Source of the DNA: Bacteroidales bacterium UBA1797
GTDB taxonomy: Bacteria > Bacteroidota > Bacteroidia > Bacteroidales > VadinHA17
Direction of reading: 5' to 3'
Assembly: GCA_002319885.1 (NCBI GenBank)
Contig: DCFT01000136.1
Location: 1-12,806, forward strand
DNA: 12,806 nt
The position numbers and the translations under genes were made by a program. Numbering within the stretch: the stretch's first letter is position 1; each line of letters opens with the position of its first letter. Of this stretch, positions 8,232 to 12,806 are shown piece after piece. The notes below the pieces were generated by a model, which saw nothing but the letters and a program-made list of their open reading frames with translations, ran no database searches and had not been told where the DNA came from.

Positions 8232-9587
8232 TCAAGGATTTTCAGCCAAATCATCATGAGCCATGTCTTCCTTGTAATCCTGCATACGCAAAGAATGGAG
8301 TTCGGCTACCACGCAAAAAAGAAATAAATAGGTTGTTATACTGGTCCATTCCCTATTTTGACCCAATCCATATATTATGGTAAAAATTACCACAGCCAGT
8401 GAAGGAGAAAAATTTTTCCTCAATATCGATTGAATAATCGTTCCCCCTACAAGCAAAAGGAACAGGACAAACCCGACCAATCCGTTTTCAATCAGAAGCA
8501 ACAGGGTCGCATTATGAGCATTATATCCCTGGCCTAAATCTCTCACTTCGAATCCGGTACTCCCGATTCCAAATATCTGCTCATTTAAATTCAAATTCAT
8601 ATAAGCTGCATACGCATTCTCTGACGATTCCTCCCGCCAATACATAGAACCAAGATTATTTACATTATATGGCTGCCCCAGGGCCTTATTAAATATCGCA
8701 ACCGGCTCATCTGACATACGTGAAATCAAATCATCAATAAATTTACTGTCCAGGTTCAGATATTTGCCAAATATCGAAAACATCAATAACCCTATTACAG
8801 CAGATCCCAAAAAAAATGCACCTATTTTTGCAATCTTCCTTTTTTGTTCCCTGTAATTGATCCCGTTTAATATAATCAGTATGGAAACAACCAGCAATCC
8901 CAATAATGCACTTCTTGAAGTAGACATCAACACACCTAAAAGCATTACCGGGAGAAGCCAGGTGGTATACTTTTTTGAGGACCGGTTTTTAATAATATCA
9001 CTAAGCAAAAAAACAAAGCTCATGCCGCAAACCTGACCAAAAAAATTCCAGTTTGGTCCGTTTAATACCTCATAATACGAACCACTAAAATCACTACTTG
9101 CATATTCGTCGGAAAGTCTGTGCATAGGGAAACCGCCGAAAACAACATAAGTATAAACCAGGTCCGCAAAACAAATGAGACCGGAAGCAATTACAGCTGC
9201 TTTAAGCTGATCCGCATTGTGATTTTTAAGGAAAAAATAGTAAATAAAAAAAACTGCCAAAACAGAAGATATGCTTTCTTTAAGCAAATCCATAGTGAAC
9301 AAATCCTGAGATAATGAAACAAAAATAATATACACCAGGAATATTATCAGAAGTTTCGAAGTCGGATTTCCAAGAAATGAATAAATTTTCGATTGTATAT
9401 TATCCATTAAGATTCTGCCTAACAAAACCAAGGATATTGCGGCCCTGGAATTTAAAGGCAACCCTTTCAGATCAAAATTTATTCTGGCTATTATTAATGT
9501 AAATAATAATACTGCGATCAGTTCAGGCTTACGAATAAGTAAATACATGAACAAGGCTACTCCCCCAAATAAAAATAATATATGCAA
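8232..9587 (-). CDS. Wzy-like polysaccharide polymerase / O-antigen ligase family membrane protein
   Basis: A 451-residue integral membrane protein with about 12 hydrophobic segments, the last near 417-433, followed by a charged, acidic tail. It has the layout of the O-antigen ligase/polymerase superfamily (Wzy_C, PF04932): GPNWNFFGQVCG (177-188), MSTSRSALLGLLVV (221-234) with the family's conserved SRSA, a long loop predicted to be periplasmic (about 275-355), and YNAHNATLLLLIENGLVGF (355-373), where the AHN and ENGLVG pattern is typical. The expected role is block polymerisation of repeat units in the periplasm. The first codon is TTG (9587-9585), two codons after an in-frame TAA; the first ATG is codon 14 (9548-9546). 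Starting at the ATG would cut the first membrane segment, so TTG is preferred, with uncertainty. A WaaL-type ligase role is possible, but the flanking GT genes favour Wzy. Confidence 0.85.
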   Translation of the reverse strand: MHILFLFGGVALFMYLLIRKPELIAVLLFTLIIARINFDLKGLPLNSRAAISLVLLGRILMDNIQSKIYSFLGNPTSKLLIIFLVYIIFVSLSQDLFTMDLLKESISSVLAVFFIYYFFLKNHNADQLKAAVIASGLICFADLVYTYVVFGGFPMHRLSDEYASSDFSGSYYEVLNGPNWNFFGQVCGMSFVFLLSDIIKNRSSKKYTTWLLPVMLLGVLMSTSRSALLGLLVVSILIILNGINYREQKRKIAKIGAFFLGSAVIGLLMFSIFGKYLNLDSKFIDDLISRMSDEPVAIFNKALGQPYNVNNLGSMYWREESSENAYAAYMNLNLNEQIFGIGSTGFEVRDLGQGYNAHNATLLLLIENGLVGFVLFLLLVGGTIIQSILRKNFSPSLAVVIFTIIYGLGQNREWTSITTYLFLFCVVAELHSLRMQDYKEDMAHDDLAENP

Positions 9588-9615
9588 GATTTAAAATTAT
9601 ATATAATAAATATTT

Positions 9616-10638
9616 TCAATTTTTCAACGTCCTGATTTGACTTGCCACTCTTTCAAATATTCTTTTTATAAGTCGTATCAGATAGAATGTTTTATTCAGC
9701 TTAAATAAATTGTTGAAGAATAGTTTTTGATATTGCCCGGCATTGTATGTGATTACGATCCATTTATCCGTTATCAATTGGTAGATAAGTATATGATCGA
9801 ACCCGATTTTACTTTTGATAATTGTATAAAATTTAATCAACCAGTTCTCAAGTTCTTTAATACGAATATCGTTATTAAAAAAAACAATGTTACTGTTAAT
9901 AAAATTCCTGTGAATTTCCATATCCGTTTCTGAGACCCGTATATTCAGATCAATTAAGATCTGCCCGTTTATTTTATTAACAATAGCCAGCATTTCGCTC
10001 AATTTTGCATTGCTAATGTTGCTATCATGTTCCCTGTAACCAGTGCCGTAAAAGGGCAGATTGGCTACTTTCGTTATTTTTGAGATTCTATAAAACAATT
10101 CATAATCTTCCCCAACATAATATTGTTCAATATATTTTAATTCTTTTGCCAATTCAGCCCTGATCATTACAGTTGAATTACAAAAACAGTTACCGAGAAT
10201 TAAAAAAGTTTTAATCTTGGTGTGATCCGTTGGGAACCGTCTTTTTTTCAGCAGCTTCCCGTTATGATCCATTGTAAAAAAAAAAGTTCCGCACATGCCA
10301 TAATCGGCATGATTCTCCAAAAAGTCAACCTGCTTTTCAATTCTTCCAGGTAAAGCGATATCATCGCTATCCAGGTTTGCGATATATTTACCCCTGGCTT
10401 CCTGAAGACCCTTGTTTCTGGAATATACAATGCCTGAATTGCGTTCATTTTCGAATAAGCGTATACGTGGATCTGAGTAAGACAGAATGATGTCCCTGCT
10501 TAAATCAGTAGATCCGTCATTAACGATAACCAGTTCGATGTTTTTGTAGGATTGAGACAAAATACTGTTTATTGCGTCCTTTAAATATTTACTGCTATTA
10601 TAAACCGGCATAATGACTGAAACCAGGGGGCAATTCAT
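9616..10638 (-). CDS. GT2-family glycosyltransferase (GT-A fold), first gene of the leftward operon
   Basis: A 340-residue inverting GT-A enzyme. The first 110 residues are a textbook GT2 nucleotide-binding domain: PLVSVIMPVYNSSKYL (4-19), SILSQSYKNIELVIVNDGSTD (from 25) with Asp41 and Asp45, and GKYIANLDSDDIALPGRIEKQ (from 83) with the metal-binding D-S-D at 90-92. VGEDYELFYRIS (175-186) holds the likely catalytic ED pair. After about residue 215 the sequence is a lysine-, isoleucine- and phenylalanine-rich tail with no recognised domain, perhaps amphipathic helices for membrane association. The coding strand has a run of ten T at 10285-10276 encoding part of Thr118 and Phe119-121; the frame is open as given. 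Start is the ATG at 10638-10636. It is the promoter-proximal gene and is followed 28 bp later by the Wzy-like gene. Donor unknown. Confidence 0.92.
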   Translation of the reverse strand: MNCPLVSVIMPVYNSSKYLKDAINSILSQSYKNIELVIVNDGSTDLSRDIILSYSDPRIRLFENERNSGIVYSRNKGLQEARGKYIANLDSDDIALPGRIEKQVDFLENHADYGMCGTFFFTMDHNGKLLKKRRFPTDHTKIKTFLILGNCFCNSTVMIRAELAKELKYIEQYYVGEDYELFYRISKITKVANLPFYGTGYREHDSNISNAKLSEMLAIVNKINGQILIDLNIRVSETDMEIHRNFINSNIVFFNNDIRIKELENWLIKFYTIIKSKIGFDHILIYQLITDKWIVITYNAGQYQKLFFNNLFKLNKTFYLIRLIKRIFERVASQIRTLKN

Positions 10639-10680
10639 ATTCTTTTTACTATTAGTTCATAAGGCTTTTGTCCCTTTTTA

Positions 10681-10704
10681 TAAATAGGGTGAATACCCTA
10701 TTTA
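10681..10704. repeat. Perfect 10-bp inverted repeat with 4-nt loop in the leftward leader
   Basis: The arms TAAATAGGGT (10681-10690) and ACCCTATTTA (10695-10704) are exact reverse complements around the 4-base spacer GAAT. It lies 42 bp upstream of the ATG of the GT2 gene. On the leftward transcript it could form a short hairpin in the 5' leader; as DNA it could be an operator. No U-run follows it in the leftward direction (the next bases read TAAAAAGGGAC), so it is not a convincing intrinsic terminator on that strand. The GGG/CCC core makes the stem more stable than its AT-rich surroundings. The symmetry is certain; the function is unknown. Confidence 0.75.
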
Positions 10705-10859
10705 AATCCATTCCGGTTTTATTCCATTATTAAATCAACAGAAACAGTTCATTTTCACCATGATATTCCTGCCGCAATTTTTTAAATCCGGAGTTTTATG
10801 TGATATTATTTATATGATAACGTAATTTAACAGTCATTTGGTTTTGAATGGGGCATCAA

Positions 10860-10890
10860 TTTGCACCTTTAATAATTTTTATTATATTTA
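10860..10890 (+). promoter_or_regulatory. Candidate Bacteroidota-type promoter for the export genes
   Basis: TTTG at 10860-10863 is followed, after a 19-bp spacer, by TATATTTA at 10883-10890. The known Bacteroidota housekeeping pattern is TTTG (-33) and TAnnTTTG (-7) with about this spacing; only the last base of the -7 box differs. It would start transcription near 10895-10900 and leave a leader of about 115 nt before the TTG start at 11014. This is a pattern match only. Confidence 0.45.
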
Positions 10891-10896
10891 AGCCTT

Positions 10897-10926
10897 GGTT
10901 GTCTAAAACAGGCAGTTTCTACAACC
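10897..10926. repeat. Imperfect inverted repeat near the predicted rightward transcription start
   Basis: GGTTGT (10897-10902) and ACAACC (10921-10926) are exact reverse complements. Inside them AAAC (10906-10909) can pair with GTTT (10915-10918) around the loop AGGCA, giving a 6+4-bp stem with a small internal loop. It sits immediately after the candidate promoter, where the transcript would begin, and overlaps the TTTC of a weaker promoter-like pair (10916-10919 with TCTATTTG at 10939-10946, 19-bp spacer). It could be an operator or a 5'-end hairpin, or be due to chance. Confidence 0.4.
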
Positions 10927-11013
10927 TATTGATTACCATCTATTTGCCTCCGTATTCCTCCTGAAAAACCCCCTTTTTTTATTACTGATTATACTTCTAA
11001 TTAACCAATTACA

Positions 11014-11847
11014 TTGAGATATTCAATTTTTAGAGCTTTTTCAGCTTTTACCGTTAAGTTTCCTGATAAAGGTTTTCAATATTCCTGTTATTTATTTTTT
11101 ATTCTTTTTGTTTCCTCCTGTGCCAGCCCTAAGGAAATGAATTATTTCCCGCAAATCAAAGATGAAATCGTTTCCAACAAATATCCCCTTTCGGAACCTC
11201 AGATTCAAATCAATGATTTATTGAGCATTATTGTAACCAGTTCCAGCCCTGAAGCATCAGCAATCTTTAATGCACCCAATGAATCTACTAACATTACCAG
11301 TTTAGCAGCCACGTCCATCAATACACTGACCATTGGATATCTTGTAAATCAAAACGGGGATATCCAGTTTCCGGTTCTCGGCCAGATTCATGTACTGGGT
11401 CTGACTAAATTTCAACTTTCGTCCATTATAACAGAAAAAATAATCGAAAAAAAATTATTAATTGACCCGATTGTAACTATTCGCTATTTAAATTTCAAAG
11501 TAAGTGTAATGGGTGAAGTATCCAGGCCAGGGGTTTTTACAACTCCAACGGAAAAGTTAAGTATTCTGGAAGCACTAAGTTTTGCGGGCGATATTACCAT
11601 ATACGGAGAAAAAAATAATGTTCTTTTAATCAGGGAAAATGAAAAGGGTGAAAAAATAGTGAAGCGTCTGAATTTAACGGATCAAAGTATTTTAAGTTCC
11701 CCCTATTATTATTTAAAATCTAATGATGTTTTAATCGTATCGTCCAACGGCCAGAGACTTGTTAAAGAAAAGAATTCACAGACCATACCGATATTTTTTG
11801 CAATTCTTTCCTTTTTAATAGTTGCGGTCAGCCAGGTTAAATTTTAG
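11014..11847 (+). CDS. Wza-like polysaccharide export lipoprotein (Poly_export + SLBB)
   Basis: A 277-residue outer-membrane polysaccharide export protein. A hydrophobic signal segment CYLFFILFVSSC (25-36) ends in a lipobox-like VSSC with Cys36 as the likely lipidated residue. QIQINDLLSIIV (63-74) begins the Poly_export domain (PF02563), which runs through GYLVNQNGDIQFPVLGQIHV (about 109-128). FKVSVMGEVSRPGVF (about 157-171) begins the SLBB domain. The C-terminus IPIFFAILSFLIVAVSQV is a predicted membrane helix, as in the short Bacteroidota members, which are typically 260-280 residues. No ATG precedes the lipobox: the frame opens after TAA (11002-11004), so TTG at 11014 is the best start; the first ATG is codon 42, past the signal. 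It is 40 bp upstream of the Wzc-like gene and probably co-transcribed with it. It would form the outer-membrane exit with that partner. Confidence 0.9.
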   Translation: MRYSIFRAFSAFTVKFPDKGFQYSCYLFFILFVSSCASPKEMNYFPQIKDEIVSNKYPLSEPQIQINDLLSIIVTSSSPEASAIFNAPNESTNITSLAATSINTLTIGYLVNQNGDIQFPVLGQIHVLGLTKFQLSSIITEKIIEKKLLIDPIVTIRYLNFKVSVMGEVSRPGVFTTPTEKLSILEALSFAGDITIYGEKNNVLLIRENEKGEKIVKRLNLTDQSILSSPYYYLKSNDVLIVSSNGQRLVKEKNSQTIPIFFAILSFLIVAVSQVKF

Positions 11848-11887
11848 TGTTTTTTAGTACCTAATTTGTATTAAACCTTAACTTATT

Positions 11888-12806
11888 ATGGAAAAGACAA
11901 ACCACAATACTCTGGAAAAAGAGAATAATGGTTTTCACCAGCTTTTATTAAAATTCCTTCCCTACTGGCCCTTATTTATCATCTCACTTATCATAAGTGC
12001 CTGTTGTTTATTTTTTTACCTGAAATTTACAATTCCCATCTATGAAACTACAGCGAGTGTTTTAATTAAAGACGAGAAAAAAGGACAGGAAGATTCCAAA
12101 ATGGAAGAGATTTTAAATGTTTTCGGCACTAAAAAAATTGTTGAAAACGAACTTGAAATTTTCCATTCCAACTCCTTAATTATGGCTGTCGTCAAAACAC
12201 TGAACTTATATGCGCCCATATATGAAGAAAAAGGCTGGAGGGGCTTGGAAACGACATCTGCTTACCTCACGAGTCCTGTAATCGTGGAAGTTCCCGACCC
12301 AAGTAACATAGAGGAATCTAAAAAAATATATTTCAGCTTTGAAAATACAGACAGCAGCATTTTAATCAATAACAACAGGTATCCTTTAAATGAATGGATT
12401 AATTCTCCATGGGGAACCATACGGTTTTTAAAAAACCCACATTATTACCCCAACTTAAAAAAGAGGGAGGCAGGTGGAAAATTTTATTTTAACCTGATAA
12501 CTCTGGATCATGCCACAAACAGTTTGCTTGGAAACCTGATGGTTTCAGCTGCGAACAAACAATCTTCCATAATAAACCTATCTATAAAAGATCCCATTTC
12601 CTTCAGAGGTGAACAGATTATTTCTGAAATCATTATTGCTTATAACCAGGCTTCAGCTGACAGGAAAAGCAGCATCGCATTTAAAACCCTGAATTTTATT
12701 GACGAACGTTTAAAAAATGCCTCGAAGGAATTGGATTCAGTAGAAGGCAGTATACAAAAATACCGTGATGCAACAGGCGTTGTTAACATGAGTGAACAAA
12801 GTAGAC
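11888..12806 (+). CDS. Wzc-like chain-length determinant / tyrosine autokinase, N-terminal part only
   Basis: The frame opens with ATG at 11888 and stays open for 306 codons to the right edge. The first transmembrane segment spans about residues 28-46 (PLFIISLIISACCLFFYL), followed by IYETTASVLIKDEKKG (51-66), characteristic of the Wzz domain (PF02706) in Bacteroidota Wzc homologues. NELEIFHSNSLIMAVVKTLNL (from about 87) is the usual region after it. DERLKNASKELDSVEGSIQKY (about 275-295) is the start of the periplasmic coiled coil. Full-length family members are about 750-820 residues with a second membrane helix and a cytoplasmic Walker-A kinase domain and Tyr-rich tail; those lie beyond the window, so kinase activity cannot be confirmed. 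The protein would control chain length and couple polymerisation to the upstream export lipoprotein. Confidence 0.9.
   Translation, partial: MEKTNHNTLEKENNGFHQLLLKFLPYWPLFIISLIISACCLFFYLKFTIPIYETTASVLIKDEKKGQEDSKMEEILNVFGTKKIVENELEIFHSNSLIMAVVKTLNLYAPIYEEKGWRGLETTSAYLTSPVIVEVPDPSNIEESKKIYFSFENTDSSILINNNRYPLNEWINSPWGTIRFLKNPHYYPNLKKREAGGKFYFNLITLDHATNSLLGNLMVSAANKQSSIINLSIKDPISFRGEQIISEIIIAYNQASADRKSSIAFKTLNFIDERLKNASKELDSVEGSIQKYRDATGVVNMSEQSR

Larger units (their letters stand above)
10639..11013. promoter_or_regulatory. Divergent control region between the glycosyltransferase operon and the export genes
   Basis: This 375-bp AT-rich region separates the two divergent units, so it should carry a promoter in each direction. 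It holds a perfect 10-bp inverted repeat near the leftward gene, a Bacteroidota-like promoter pair and a second imperfect inverted repeat nearer the rightward gene, listed separately. I saw no convincing coding sequence in it. The best leftward -7 box was not found: no CAAAnnTA (the reverse complement of TAnnTTTG) occurs, so the leftward start may use a divergent promoter. Confidence 0.7.

Noticed and set aside
10735..10761. A nine-codon open frame (MVKMNCFC and stop) on the - strand upstream of the inverted repeat, resembling a leader peptide
   Set aside because: It is very short, shows no ribosome-binding signal or run of a regulatory amino acid, and the hairpin after it lacks a U-run, so an attenuator is unsupported.
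10964..10980. A5-C5-T7 tract resembling a terminator upstream of the export gene
   Set aside because: The only possible stem is A-U pairs around a C loop, too weak for an intrinsic terminator; it is better read as low-complexity leader sequence.
11848..11887. TAATTTG in the gap between the two export genes as an internal promoter
   Set aside because: It lacks the correct TAnnTTTG spacing and has no TTTG box at the right distance; co-transcription is simpler.

Overview
The window is part of a Wzx/Wzy-type exopolysaccharide or capsule biosynthesis locus, most likely from a member of the Bacteroidota. The evidence for the phylum is the short SLBB-domain export lipoprotein followed directly by a Wzc-like chain-length/kinase gene whose N-terminus is typical of the phylum, the AT-rich genes with little Shine-Dalgarno signal, and promoter-like boxes that fit the Bacteroidota TTTG / TAnnTTTG pattern better than TTGACA / TATAAT. 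I cannot name a genus.

Layout. Two divergent transcription units flank a control region of about 375 bp (10639-11013). To the right (+ strand) lie the export genes: a Wza-like lipoprotein (11014-11847) and the N-terminal third of a Wzc-like co-polymerase (11888 to the window edge). To the left (- strand, transcribed from 10638 down past position 1) lies a nine-gene run: a GT2 glycosyltransferase, a Wzy/O-antigen-ligase-type membrane protein, a GT4 glycosyltransferase, an AsnB-type amidotransferase, another GT4, an NAD-dependent nucleotide-sugar epimerase, two more GT4 enzymes, and a GT26 (WecG/TagA/CpsF) enzyme cut by the left edge. Gaps are 2-112 bp and no strong terminator is visible, so this is probably one operon.

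How the genes work together (inference from families). The epimerase supplies an activated sugar, perhaps a uronic acid, and the AsnB homologue may amidate a sugar or its precursor. Six glycosyltransferases (four GT4, one GT2, one GT26) would build a lipid-linked repeat unit in the cytoplasm. The Wzy-like protein would polymerise units in the periplasm, while the Wzc-like protein and the outer-membrane lipoprotein control length and export. A Wzx flippase and the initiating phosphoglycosyltransferase are not present here and should lie outside the window.

Three genes have no good ATG start (GTG at 1717, TTG at 9587, TTG at 11016-11014 region on the + strand, i.e. starting at 11014). The most notable non-coding signals are a perfect 10-bp inverted repeat in the leader of the leftward operon and a promoter-like pair of boxes upstream of the export gene. 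I found no tRNA, rRNA, CRISPR array, insertion sequence or integrase. Nothing here amounts to a clearly undescribed system; the interest lies in the specific sugar chemistry and the control region.
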